The position numbers and the translations under genes are program-made. Positions 8,548 through 16,699 of a DNA stretch of 64,000 nt are shown piece by piece. This DNA comes from Flavobacterium orientale (GTDB lineage Bacteria > Bacteroidota > Bacteroidia > Flavobacteriales > Flavobacteriaceae): contig NZ_BMFG01000004.1 in the NCBI RefSeq assembly GCF_014638005.1, forward strand, positions 186,001-250,000. The letters are read 5' to 3'. The notes beneath the pieces were generated by a model. That model was given only the letters and a program-made list of their open reading frames with translations, was not told the DNA's origin and did no database searches. The first letter of the stretch is position 1, and each line of letters opens with the position of its first letter.

Positions 8548-8582
8548 AAAACCCTTTAAATTCAACATTTAAAGGGTTTTTT
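8548..8582 (+). terminator. Terminator of tRNA-Ser
   Basis: A 13-bp stem AAAACCCTTTAAA/TTTAAAGGGTTTT (8548-8560, 8568-8580) with a 7-nt loop is followed by T residues. Confidence 0.85.
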
Positions 8583-8960
8583 AGTTTTATTCAATCCTCA
8601 ATCTATTCAAATTTATTCAAATAAAAGATGTACAATTCGGTGCACGTCGTTTGGAATGAACCACTTATGAATTATGAGGTTCAATGGATTGACATCTTTA
8701 ATGAATTGACAAGTAGTGTAGATAAATTACAATAACACTTAGATTCAAACATTTATATAATTTCAAAATTAATTGAATCCTTATTTTAGAAAAAACATTT
8801 TTTGTCAACCCAATAGTGAAAAAATTTCATAACAATTTAACAATTATTTGTGATTTTGTTAATAACTTTTTAATGCTCTAGTTAAACAACATCAAATATT
8901 TAATAAAATTGTCAAATATTAATTGAAACAAAACCAAAAACCTTAAATTATTATTTGATT
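8583..8960. other. Gene-poor interval after tRNA-Ser
   Basis: About 380 nt without a supported gene. It contains repeats of the word ATTCAAAT (TATTCAAATTTATTCAAAT near 8604-8622), a GTGCAC palindrome near 8641, and an unsupported 35-codon ORF at 8628-8735 (start MYNSVHVVW, end DKLQ). The last 130 nt are very AT-rich and must hold the promoter of the metalloprotease gene. Position just downstream of a tRNA 3' end is a common integration site, but I see no direct repeat of the tRNA end. Confidence 0.4.
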
Positions 8961-9935
8961 ATGAGAAAAATTTTAGTTTTAGCTGCAGCATTAGTATTTG
9001 TTGTTAGCTGTTCCAAAGATGAAAACAAATTAGAAGATGATACCGTTGGTGTTCACTTTGCTGCTCACAGAGGTTGTGGATCTATGGAGGTATTAGAAGA
9101 ACAACTACGAGCTGACCCTAGTTTAGCCGGCAGAATGCAACGCATTGAACAACTTACTGAAAGAGCCATTTCAGAGGGTAAATTAGTAAATGGAGTCATT
9201 GAAATTCCTGTACATGTTAACGTATTGTATAATACAGCAGCACAAAACATTTCAAATGCACAAATTCAATCACAGATTGATGTGTTAAATGAAGATTTTG
9301 CAGGTACTAACCCAGATTATAATTTAATCCCTGCCGATTTTAGTGGTGTAGCTTCCGGTGATATAAAAATCAAATTTATTTGGGATCCTACTACTGGAAC
9401 ATCCAGAAAATCTACCACTAAAAAGAATTGGAGAACTAATGATGACATGAAAAGATCAAATAAAGGCGGCTTAAACCCTACTGATTGTGCAAACAAATTC
9501 AATATTTGGGTTTGTGTTTTAGCTAACAACATATTGGGTTATGCTCAATTTCCCGGTGGAGCTTGTGCTACTGACGGTGTTGTAGTTCATACTAATGCTT
9601 TTGGTAGAGGAAATTATCCTTTATTTGCCTCGTTCAACAAAGGAAGAACTGCTACTCATGAAGTAGGTCACTGGGCTAATTTGAGACACATTTGGGGAGA
9701 TGCAACTTGTGGCAACGATTTTGTAGCTGACACTCCTGTTCACAACACTTCAAATGGTGGATGTCCTAATCAGCCGCATTTTTCAACTTGTTCCGGTTCA
9801 CCAAGAGAAATGACAATGAACTATATGGATTATACTAATGATGCTTGCATGTATATGTTTACAGCAGGACAAAAAAGCAGAATGTTAGCTGTTTTTGGTT
9901 CCGGTGGACCTAGATCTGCTTTTGCTCAACCCTAA
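8961..9935 (+). CDS. Secreted M43 (pappalysin/cytophagalysin-type) zinc metalloprotease lipoprotein
   Basis: A 324-residue extracytoplasmic protease. The N terminus is a lipoprotein signal peptide with lipobox VVSC, so the mature protein should be membrane anchored. After a propeptide-like region, the catalytic domain has the extended zinc motif HEVGHWANLRH (HExxHxxxxxH, near residue 229) followed by W-G-D, as in peptidase family M43, and a Met-turn in NYMDYTND. Several paired cysteines suit an exported protein. It has no type IX secretion C-terminal domain. I chose ATG 8961 over the in-frame TTG at 8955. Followed by its own terminator, so it is a monocistronic gene. Substrate unknown. Confidence 0.9.
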   Translation: MRKILVLAAALVFVVSCSKDENKLEDDTVGVHFAAHRGCGSMEVLEEQLRADPSLAGRMQRIEQLTERAISEGKLVNGVIEIPVHVNVLYNTAAQNISNAQIQSQIDVLNEDFAGTNPDYNLIPADFSGVASGDIKIKFIWDPTTGTSRKSTTKKNWRTNDDMKRSNKGGLNPTDCANKFNIWVCVLANNILGYAQFPGGACATDGVVVHTNAFGRGNYPLFASFNKGRTATHEVGHWANLRHIWGDATCGNDFVADTPVHNTSNGGCPNQPHFSTCSGSPREMTMNYMDYTNDACMYMFTAGQKSRMLAVFGSGGPRSAFAQP

Positions 9936-9956
9936 TAAATAATTTTATTTAAATTT

Positions 9957-9988
9957 AAAACTCGTTACTTAGTGACGAGTTTTTTTTA
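9957..9988 (+). terminator. Terminator of the M43 protease gene
   Basis: Stem AAAACTCGTTAC/GTGACGAGTTTT with one G-T pair and loop TTA, followed by T residues, 22 nt after the stop codon. Confidence 0.8.
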
Positions 9989-10009
9989 TTTTTACTCAAA
10001 TTATAATTT

Positions 10010-11101
10010 ATGATTACTTCAAAAATAATTGCAAACGGAATCTTAAGAGCTTTATTTATTTTAGCTTTAATTTCAATAGTCTTGCTCTTCATTTATTCTA
10101 TAAAAACAGTATTAATTTACTTAGTTATAGCCTTAATTTTTTCATTAGTTTGTAATCCCATAGTTGAATTTTTAATTAGAAGATTAAAATTCAAAAATTC
10201 TTTAGCTGTTCTTTTTACAATTGGATTAATGCTTTCTTTATTTTTACTTTTCATTTTAATGATTGTACCGCTCATTACTGAACAAGCCAGGAATCTATCG
10301 CTTTTAAATACACAAGAAATTCAATCAAAAGCAACACTTATTTTTATCGATTTGCAAAATTATTTTAACCAACAAGATTCTTTTATTTCAGACCAATTAA
10401 AAGACATAAACCTTTCCAGTTATGTTGATTTCAATTTTTTGACAGGTATTTTTAATAATTTTATATCTATGATTAGTGGTTTTTTAATGGGATTAGCAAC
10501 AGTACTTTTTATTAGTTTTTTCTTTTTAAAAGACAAAGTTTCTTTCATTGCTGGATTTAAAAGTATTATTCCAGAATCACACGAAACTGAAACCTTAAAT
10601 TCATTAAAAAAAATCTATGATTTGCTAAGCAGGTATTTTTCCGGTTTACTACTTCAGTTATTTATTGTTTTTGTGTTGTATTATATTGTTTTATTGATTT
10701 TCGGAATTAGTAACGCTTTTGTAATCGCATTCTTTTGTGCTATTTTAAACATCATTCCCTATATCGGTCCGTTAATAGGAAGTGTTTTAGCTGCAACATT
10801 AACCATGATTAGCAACATTGGAAGTGATTTTCAGACAGAAATTTTACCCAAAACTATTTATGTTTTAATTGGCTTTGTTATCGTTCAACTGATTGACAAT
10901 AACTTAAACCAACCCTTAATTTTTTCAAAAAGCACTAAATCGCATCCGTTGGAAATATTTTTAGTCATACTTATTTCCGGTTTTATTTCCGGAATTGTAG
11001 GTATGATTGTTGCCGTTCCTGTTTACACCATTTTAAAAGTTATTGCAAAAGAATTTTTTCCTCAAAACAGTATTGTAAAAGCAATTACAAGAAAATTATA
11101 A
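10010..11101 (+). CDS. AI-2E family transporter (UPF0118)
   Basis: A 363-residue polytopic membrane protein of the AI-2 exporter superfamily. Hydrophobic segments occur near residues 10-70, 145-170 and 205-345, with the soluble stretch at about 90-145 that is typical of the family. The conserved C-terminal features NIIPYIGPLIG and PLIFSKSTKSHPLEIF (family pattern P-x-x-x-x-x-x-x-HP) are visible. Family members export autoinducer-2, act as Na+/H+ antiporters or have no known substrate; nothing here decides between these. The stop codon abuts the ATG of the next gene, so they form an operon. Confidence 0.88.
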   Translation: MITSKIIANGILRALFILALISIVLLFIYSIKTVLIYLVIALIFSLVCNPIVEFLIRRLKFKNSLAVLFTIGLMLSLFLLFILMIVPLITEQARNLSLLNTQEIQSKATLIFIDLQNYFNQQDSFISDQLKDINLSSYVDFNFLTGIFNNFISMISGFLMGLATVLFISFFFLKDKVSFIAGFKSIIPESHETETLNSLKKIYDLLSRYFSGLLLQLFIVFVLYYIVLLIFGISNAFVIAFFCAILNIIPYIGPLIGSVLAATLTMISNIGSDFQTEILPKTIYVLIGFVIVQLIDNNLNQPLIFSKSTKSHPLEIFLVILISGFISGIVGMIVAVPVYTILKVIAKEFFPQNSIVKAITRKL

Positions 11102-12280
11102 ATGATTGATGAATTACTACAACCTGAAATTCAAAATTTTATTTGTGAAAACACAGGTAAACTCATTTCAGATTTGGCATTGAAAAAAAATCCATTTCCA
11201 GAAGTGGATTATAAAGAGATTATCAATCAAATTGAAGCTAGAACAAAATCTAAAGAAAAATTACCCACTTGGTTTAACCAAAAAAATATAATTTATCCAA
11301 GCAAAATTTCCATTGAGCAAACTTCTTCTGAAAAAACCGCAAAATACAAATCACAACTAATAAACGGTGATTCAATAATCGATTTAACAGGAGGCTTTGG
11401 TGTTGATGTATATTACTTTTCATTACAAATAAAAAGGGTTATTCATTGTGAATGGAATGAAGCTTTATCAAAAATTGTAAAGCATAATTTTAATCAATTG
11501 AATAAAAGTTCAATTGCATGTTTCTCAGGCGATAGTGAAGAAATTTTAAAAAAAATAAATCAAAAAACAGATTGGATTTATATCGATCCGTCACGAAGAA
11601 GTGAAAAAAAAGGAAAGGTTTTTTTACTCAAAGATTGTTGTCCAAATGTACCGGAATTGCTTGATTTTTATTTTAATTATTCCGATAACCTACTTATAAA
11701 ATCTTCTCCAATTTTAGATTTAACCGCCGGAATTGAAGAACTAAAAAATGTAAAAAGTATCCACATCGTTTCTGTAGAAAATGAAGTTAAAGAAATCCTT
11801 TGGATTATAGAAAAAAATTATCAGGACAGCATTCAAATAAAATGTGTCGATTTGGCTGATAATGAACAAGAACAATTTGAATTTTTATTGCCTTCAAATG
11901 CTTTATCCACGTATAGTCTGCCTTTAAACTATTTATATGAACCAAAAGCTGCACTAATGAAATCAGGTGGTTTTGATGAAATTTCAAAACAATATGGCAT
12001 TCATAAATTACATAAAAATTCACAACTTTATACTTCAGACCAACTATTAGATTTTTTTGGTAGGATATTTGAAATAGAAAAAACATTCCTTTATTCAAAG
12101 GAAAACATGAAATCCTTTTTAGAAAATTCGAAAGCCAATATCACCATTCGAAATTTTCCATTAAGTGTAGAAGAAATAAGAAAAAAATGGAAAATAAAAG
12201 ATGGTGGAACCTTGTATTGTTTTTTTACAACAACTGTAGATAACCATAAAATTGTTTTACTTTGCAACAAAATTAAATAA
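11102..12280 (+). CDS. SAM-dependent methyltransferase, PG_1098-like
   Basis: A 392-residue class I methyltransferase. The SAM-binding motif is DLTGGFGVD (near residue 97) with the acidic end of beta strand 2 at CEWNEAL, and the catalytic-type motif is IDPSRR (near 161), followed by K-G-K and a Cys-Cys pair. The C-terminal third has the small ferredoxin-like/THUMP-like domain seen in the Bacteroidota PG_1098 group. The DPSRR motif resembles RNA-modifying enzymes, so a tRNA or rRNA substrate is likely but unproven. Starts immediately after the stop of the AI-2E gene; the next gene begins 4 nt after its stop. Confidence 0.8.
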   Translation: MIDELLQPEIQNFICENTGKLISDLALKKNPFPEVDYKEIINQIEARTKSKEKLPTWFNQKNIIYPSKISIEQTSSEKTAKYKSQLINGDSIIDLTGGFGVDVYYFSLQIKRVIHCEWNEALSKIVKHNFNQLNKSSIACFSGDSEEILKKINQKTDWIYIDPSRRSEKKGKVFLLKDCCPNVPELLDFYFNYSDNLLIKSSPILDLTAGIEELKNVKSIHIVSVENEVKEILWIIEKNYQDSIQIKCVDLADNEQEQFEFLLPSNALSTYSLPLNYLYEPKAALMKSGGFDEISKQYGIHKLHKNSQLYTSDQLLDFFGRIFEIEKTFLYSKENMKSFLENSKANITIRNFPLSVEEIRKKWKIKDGGTLYCFFTTTVDNHKIVLLCNKIK

Positions 12281-12284
12281 ACGA

Positions 12285-12857
12285 ATGAAAAGATTACTTA
12301 TATTATTTTTTGTACTACTTACCACATTACTATCCGCTCAAAAGAATTGTGACTATGCTGTAAATGAAACAGACAGCACCGGAACTTATAAATCTGTTAA
12401 AGAACAACTTCTTTACGAACGCGTTTTTGGTTCTTCTGAAAACTACATCTTAGCTACTTTATCAAATTATAACGGAACTCCATATTTAAATTTTAAATTA
12501 CTTCAAAAAAATTCTGAATTTATCAAAGCAACTTGTTTGAGTAAAAATTCTAAAATTTATCTTCAATTAGAAAATGGAAAAATAATTACGATGTTACATG
12601 AAGATAATGAAGTTTGTGGTAGTTTATTTAAAAATGATGAAGACAAAAAAAATGTTCGTCTCCTTGAAGGAAACTTTTATTTTTTAAAGAATTCCATTGA
12701 CGATTTGAAAAAGTATCCCATTTCAATGATGAGAGTAGTTTATGGAACCGAAACAGTTGATTATGTTATCAAAAAAGAATTAAATTCTGAATTATTAAAG
12801 CAATTTTTCAGACCGGAAAGTTTTTTTATGAATTACTTACATTGCATAGAAAACTAA
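12285..12857 (+). CDS. Secreted protein of unknown function
   Basis: A 190-residue protein with a signal peptide (MKRLLILFFVLLTTLLSAQ). I chose ATG 12285; an upstream in-frame start would put charged residues before the signal peptide and overlap the methyltransferase. The mature part shows alternating beta-strand patterns and four cysteines (for example YHC-type end LHCIEN), so it may be a small disulfide-bonded beta protein. I do not recognise a family. It sits 4 nt after the methyltransferase and its 3' end overlaps the convergent dipeptidase gene by 4 nt. Confidence 0.7.
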   Translation: MKRLLILFFVLLTTLLSAQKNCDYAVNETDSTGTYKSVKEQLLYERVFGSSENYILATLSNYNGTPYLNFKLLQKNSEFIKATCLSKNSKIYLQLENGKIITMLHEDNEVCGSLFKNDEDKKNVRLLEGNFYFLKNSIDDLKKYPISMMRVVYGTETVDYVIKKELNSELLKQFFRPESFFMNYLHCIEN

Positions 12858-13486
12858 TCGCAATTCCATTTAAAATTAGAAAGATTGTCTAACGTATCTT
12901 GTTTTAGATTATAATGCCACCATTCTGATTTTATCGGATTAAAACCATTATTTTGAAGCACTGTTTTAAGTAAAATTCTATTCTCTAAAACTTCTTTTGA
13001 CAGATTTTGATAAGCATGAGCTGCCTCTACTCCAAAAAAATCAAAGGTTGTTCCCATATCAAGTTCGTTTCCATTTCTATCAATCAAAGTTAAATCAACA
13101 GCACATCCCCTATTATGTATGGAACCTTTTTTGGGATCAGCCACATAAGTAGGGTTCGGCACAATATCAAACATTATTTTTTGAACATCTGTTGGACGAT
13201 AACAATCAAACAATTTGATTTTATAACCTAACTTAAGAAATTCTTGATTTGCATTCAGCAGTGCTTTCACAGTTTTGTATCTCAAATAACATTTCTCACA
13301 ATCGTACACCTTTGTATTCATAAAGTTATTTGTTGTGGCATATCGCATATCGAGTACAAAATCAGACGAGTACTCTTCAATATTCACAAATGTTGTATCA
13401 TGTGGTGTTGTATTATACCCATGAATGCGTTGTGAAAAAAGATTGCTTACAATAAGAATAAAAAAAAAGGTAAGGATATCTTTCAT
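12854..13486 (-). CDS. D-alanyl-D-alanine dipeptidase, peptidase family M15D (VanX/DdpX-like)
   Basis: A 210-residue exported zinc dipeptidase that splits D-Ala-D-Ala or related dipeptides. It has an N-terminal signal peptide ending near LFSQ. Family motifs are visible: DMRYATTNNFM, YRP after the central strand, the zinc ligand stretch SIHNRGCAVDLTL (His and Asp), and EWWHYN with the catalytic Glu and third zinc ligand His. I chose ATG 13486 over a TTG at 13495. No VanR/S, VanH or ligase genes are near, so a role in peptidoglycan recycling is more likely than glycopeptide resistance. This is inference. Confidence 0.9.
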   Translation of the reverse strand: MKDILTFFFILIVSNLFSQRIHGYNTTPHDTTFVNIEEYSSDFVLDMRYATTNNFMNTKVYDCEKCYLRYKTVKALLNANQEFLKLGYKIKLFDCYRPTDVQKIMFDIVPNPTYVADPKKGSIHNRGCAVDLTLIDRNGNELDMGTTFDFFGVEAAHAYQNLSKEVLENRILLKTVLQNNGFNPIKSEWWHYNLKQDTLDNLSNFKWNCD

Positions 13487-13513
13487 AAGAAACAATTTAT
13501 GTCTAAAGATAAA

Positions 13514-14002
13514 CTATTCAAAAAACTCTGACCAGAATTCATGAATTAATTTTTTATGAGCCGCATAAAATAAAACAGCTTTTTCTCTACTTCTAAAGGC
13601 TAAAAATTGTGGAAAAACACCTTGACCAATATAAGGTTTTACTTCTCCGTCAATTAACTCGGGTAATAAAACATAATTAGGCAAACTTTTATGCCAACCA
13701 CTTCTGAATGATTGTAAAAGCTGAGATAATTGTGCCTTTGCTAAAGCAGATCTTGCTTGACTTTCGGTAGCAAAAACATTTCTGTTCTCTTCGTTAGTAG
13801 GTCTATTGTCATAAACTTCAACTTTAGAAAAACTATCGATATAATGACCACTAATGGTATTTAAGTCTAACCAATCTTCGGCCAATAAAGGATTTTCCTT
13901 AAGATAGTTTTTCAATGCAGTAACCTCTTCTAAATTTTTCTTTTGAAGAAGCTCTAAAGCATTTAAACGGTTAATTATATTTAATTTTTCCTCAGGTGTC
14001 AT
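13514..14002 (-). CDS. Uncharacterised protein, resembling phage-associated proteins
   Basis: A 162-residue soluble protein without signal peptide or membrane segment. The N-terminal 45 residues are predicted helical (leucine- and lysine-rich, possible coiled coil). The middle contains NVFATESQARSALAKAQLSQL, and the C-terminal half has many aromatic residues and a repeated FRSREKAVLFYAAHKKLI-like helix. The pattern F-A-[ST]-E-x-Q-A-[KR]-[AS]-A-L-A-x-A-Q is one I associate with proteins of Bacteroidota phages and prophages, but no other phage gene is present. It is 27 nt upstream of the dipeptidase gene on the same strand. Function not known. Confidence 0.65.
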   Translation of the reverse strand: MTPEEKLNIINRLNALELLQKKNLEEVTALKNYLKENPLLAEDWLDLNTISGHYIDSFSKVEVYDNRPTNEENRNVFATESQARSALAKAQLSQLLQSFRSGWHKSLPNYVLLPELIDGEVKPYIGQGVFPQFLAFRSREKAVLFYAAHKKLIHEFWSEFFE

Positions 14003-14143
14003 ACTTACAACCTTTCAATAAAATTAATTGTAGCAATTTGGGGACTACTAAATTTTTAAAAAGTGTACTAAATTATACTATTTATTGAAACAAATAGAAA
14101 ACTTTAATTAAAAAGCACAGAAAATCGATGAATGACTATATTA

Positions 14144-14174
14144 AACAAAAAAAGCCTCGTAAAACGAAGCTTTT
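14144..14174 (-). terminator. Terminator of the tRNA-Arg/Pro/Ser cluster
   Basis: On the minus strand AAAAGCTTCGT/ACGAGGCTTTT (14164-14174, 14150-14160) with a TTT loop and one mismatch is followed by a T run. It lies 5 nt after the tRNA-Arg gene. Confidence 0.8.
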
Positions 14175-14178
14175 AAAG

Positions 14179-14252
14179 TGACCCAGTCAGGATTCGAACC
14201 TGAGACCTACTGCTTAGAAGGCAGTTGCTCTATCCAGCTGAGCTACTGGGCC
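14179..14252 (-). tRNA. tRNA-Arg(UCU)
   Basis: A 74-nt tRNA. Acceptor GGCCCAG/CTGGGTC, discriminator A, anticodon loop CTTCTAA giving UCU, T loop GGTTCGAATCC. Last gene of a three-tRNA transcript on the minus strand. Confidence 0.95.
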
Positions 14253-14257
14253 ATTTG

Positions 14258-14332
14258 TCGGGGTGGCAGGATTCGAACCTGCGGCCTCCTGCTCCCAAAG
14301 CAGGCGCGATAACCGGGCTACGCTACACCCCG
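14258..14332 (-). tRNA. tRNA-Pro(UGG)
   Basis: A 75-nt tRNA. Acceptor CGGGGTG/CACCCCG, discriminator A, anticodon UGG within TTTGGGA, T loop GGTTCGAATCC. Separated from tRNA-Arg by 5 nt and from tRNA-Ser by 7 nt. Confidence 0.95.
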
Positions 14333-14339
14333 AAAAAAG

Positions 14340-14423
14340 CGGAGAGACAGGGACTCGAACCCTGGCGACAGTTACCCGTCGACAGATTAGCAATCTGCTC
14401 CGTTACCACTCCGGCACCTCTCC
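14340..14423 (-). tRNA. tRNA-Ser(GCU)
   Basis: An 84-nt type II tRNA with a long variable arm. Acceptor GGAGAGG/TCTCTCC with one G-T pair, discriminator G, anticodon loop TTGCTAA giving GCU. First gene of the cluster, about 25 nt after the conserved promoter region. Confidence 0.94.
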
Positions 14424-14448
14424 TAAATTCTATAAGAACTCAACTTTT

Positions 14449-14488
14449 TTGCGGTTGCAAATGTAACGTTTCATTCTATACTTTACAA
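14449..14488 (-). promoter_or_regulatory. Promoter of the tRNA-Ser/Pro/Arg cluster
   Basis: On the minus strand TTG (14488-14486), 20 nt, then TACATTTG (14465-14458). The -7 box continues into TTTGCAACCGCAA (14461-14449), the same start-region motif as the other tRNA units. The rest of 14489-14693 shows no further feature apart from AT-rich sequence before the thiolase gene. Confidence 0.7.
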
Positions 14489-14693
14489 GAATTTTTACTT
14501 GTTTTTTTAAAGTTTTATTTAATTATACTTTAATTGTCTTTAAGTCAGATTTCTATGAAAATTTAAATTTAATAGTTTTTACAAATTTTATAATCAAATT
14601 GTTCCATCCTTAAATTAAGTAAACAAAATGCAAAAAAATAGTCTAAAAATAATTAATTTCGCAATCTAAACAGACAACATAACAAATAACAAT

Positions 14694-15866
14694 ATGAAAG
14701 TAGTAATTGTATCAGCCGCAAGAACTCCAATTGGAAGTTTCATGGGAAGTTTATCCACTGTATCAGCACCACAATTAGGGGCTATTGCCATCAAAGGTGC
14801 CTTAGACAAAATCAATCTAGACCCTAAATTAGTTGATGAGGTTTTAATGGGTAATGTGATTCAAGCAGGAGTTGGACAAGCACCCGCAAGACAAGCAGCT
14901 ATATTGGCAGGTTTACCAAATACAGTTGCATGTACTACAATTAATAAAGTTTGTGCTTCAGGGATGAAAGCTGTAATGATGGGTGCTCAAGCCATAAAAA
15001 GCGGTGATGCAGAAATTATTGTTGCCGGAGGTATGGAAAACATGAGTTTGATACCTCATTATGTTCATTTAAGAAATGGATATAAATTTGGTCCCACCTC
15101 CTTAATTGACGGAATGCAAAAAGATGGTTTGACGGATGCCTACGACAATAACGCCATGGGTGTTTGTGCCGATTTATGTGCCACTGAATACAAAATATCT
15201 AGAGAAGAACAAGATGCCTTCGCCATTCAGTCGTATGAACGTTCAGCAAAGGCATGGAGTGAAGGTAAATTCTCAAACGAAGTAGTTCCGGTTGCCGTTC
15301 CACAACGAAGAGGAGAACCAATTATGGTTACTACAGATGAAGAATTTACGAATGTAAAATTAGATAAAATCCCAAGTTTAAATCCAGTTTTCACCAAAGA
15401 CGGTAGCGTTACTGCCGCAAATGCTTCAACAATTAATGACGGTGCCGGTGCTGTTGTATTGATGAGTGAAGAAAAAGCAAAAGCATTAGGACTGAAGCCA
15501 TTGGCTTATATTTCAGGTTATGCAGATGCTGCTCAAGAACCAAAATGGTTTACTACAGCTCCTGCAAAAGCGTTACCAAAAGCATTAGATAATGCTAAAT
15601 TATCTATCAATGAAATTGATTATTTTGAGTTTAATGAAGCCTTTGCTGTAGTTGGATTAGCGAATGCTAAAATTTTAGGTCTTTCTACTGATACAATCAA
15701 CGTTAATGGTGGTGCTGTTTCTTTAGGCCATCCACTTGGTTGTTCCGGAGTAAGAATCATCATAACCTTGCTAAATGTTTTAGACCAAAACAATGGTAAA
15801 TATGGAGCTGCTGCTATTTGTAATGGTGGTGGTGGTGCTTCTGCAATAGTTATTGAAAAAATCTAA
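14694..15866 (+). CDS. Acetyl-CoA C-acetyltransferase (thiolase)
   Basis: Catalyses reversible condensation of two acetyl-CoA or thiolysis of acetoacetyl-CoA. The 390-residue length is standard. The acylated cysteine is in NKVCASGMKAV (near residue 88), the His of the C-terminal motif is in NVNGGAVSLGHPLG (near 346), and the second catalytic Cys is in CNGGGGAS (near 376). No fatty-acid oxidation partner genes are next to it; the following NlpC/P60 gene begins 22 nt later and is unrelated. It could serve degradation (butyrate or amino acids) or acetoacetyl-CoA synthesis. Sequence does not decide between these. Confidence 0.93.
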   Translation: MKVVIVSAARTPIGSFMGSLSTVSAPQLGAIAIKGALDKINLDPKLVDEVLMGNVIQAGVGQAPARQAAILAGLPNTVACTTINKVCASGMKAVMMGAQAIKSGDAEIIVAGGMENMSLIPHYVHLRNGYKFGPTSLIDGMQKDGLTDAYDNNAMGVCADLCATEYKISREEQDAFAIQSYERSAKAWSEGKFSNEVVPVAVPQRRGEPIMVTTDEEFTNVKLDKIPSLNPVFTKDGSVTAANASTINDGAGAVVLMSEEKAKALGLKPLAYISGYADAAQEPKWFTTAPAKALPKALDNAKLSINEIDYFEFNEAFAVVGLANAKILGLSTDTINVNGGAVSLGHPLGCSGVRIIITLLNVLDQNNGKYGAAAICNGGGGASAIVIEKI

Positions 15867-15888
15867 CTAAATTTGTAGAAAATCGTTA

Positions 15889-16650
15889 ATGTACGGAATT
15901 TGTAATTTAGCCATTGTTCCCATACGAATTGAACCTAATGACAGAAGTGAATTAGTTTCACAACTTTTGTTTGGTGACCATTTTGAAATTATTGAAACGA
16001 ATAAACAATGGTACAAAATCAAGGCTTATTTTGACTCCTATGAAGGTTGGATTGACCAAAAACAATGTCAAGTAATTACAGAATTTGAGTATGAAGAACT
16101 TTCAAACAATGACCAAATTTTGTCAGCTGATTTGATTGAGTTTATATCTAATTCTGATGATTTGTTATTACCAATTCCTTTAGGATCTTCTTTATCTTTT
16201 TTGAGTATTGAAAGTATAAACAAAAAAAGTTTTGCTTTTGAAGGAATGAAAGTTATTGGAATTAAACCTAAATCAGAATTAATAAAAACAGCATTTTTAT
16301 ATTTGAATGCTCCCTACTTATGGGGAGGCAAAACACCTTTCGGTATTGACTGTTCGGGTTTTACTCAAATGGTATATAAGCTAAACGGATATAAATTATC
16401 AAGAGATGCTTCACAACAAGCTTCACAGGGAGAACCTTTAAGTTTTATTGAAGAAAGTGAGCCAGGTGATTTAGCCTTTTTTGATAACGAAGAAGGAAAA
16501 ATTATTCACGTTGGCATGATTATGAATGACAATTACATTATTCACGCTAGTGGTAAAGTAAGAATTGACAGGCTAGATCATTTGGGCATTTACAATGCTG
16601 AATTGAATAAGCACACTCATAAACTGAGAGTTATTAAAAAAATTATATAA
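15889..16650 (+). CDS. C40-family (NlpC/P60) peptidase with SH3-like domain
   Basis: A 253-residue cell-wall hydrolase-like protein expected to cut gamma-D-Glu-diaminopimelate bonds in murein peptides. The N-terminal half (about 1-120) is an SH3b-type binding region beginning YGICNLAIVPIR. The C-terminal catalytic domain has the nucleophile in GIDCSGFTQMVY (Cys near 155), the catalytic His in IHVGMI (near 204) and a third polar residue in IIHASG (near 219). No signal peptide is visible, so it may act on internalised muropeptides (recycling) rather than outside. That would resemble the dipeptidyl-peptidase VI type. It ends at a bidirectional terminator. Confidence 0.9.
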   Translation: MYGICNLAIVPIRIEPNDRSELVSQLLFGDHFEIIETNKQWYKIKAYFDSYEGWIDQKQCQVITEFEYEELSNNDQILSADLIEFISNSDDLLLPIPLGSSLSFLSIESINKKSFAFEGMKVIGIKPKSELIKTAFLYLNAPYLWGGKTPFGIDCSGFTQMVYKLNGYKLSRDASQQASQGEPLSFIEESEPGDLAFFDNEEGKIIHVGMIMNDNYIIHASGKVRIDRLDHLGIYNAELNKHTHKLRVIKKII

Positions 16651-16682
16651 AAAATCCCGATTAAAAATAATCGGGATTTTTT
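16651..16682. terminator. Bidirectional terminator
   Basis: A 12-bp stem AAAATCCCGATT/AATCGGGATTTT (16651-16662, 16669-16680) serves the NlpC/P60 gene and the convergent TPR gene. Confidence 0.85.
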
Positions 16683-16699
16683 GCATTTTTATCTTTTTA

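Noticed and set aside
12854..13486. Vancomycin-resistance cluster
   Set aside because: Only a VanX-type dipeptidase is present; there is no ligase, dehydrogenase or two-component system next to it.
14225..14533. Protein-like ORFs over the tRNA cluster
   Set aside because: They translate tRNA-Arg, tRNA-Pro and tRNA-Ser in the wrong strand; such ORFs are well-known false proteins.
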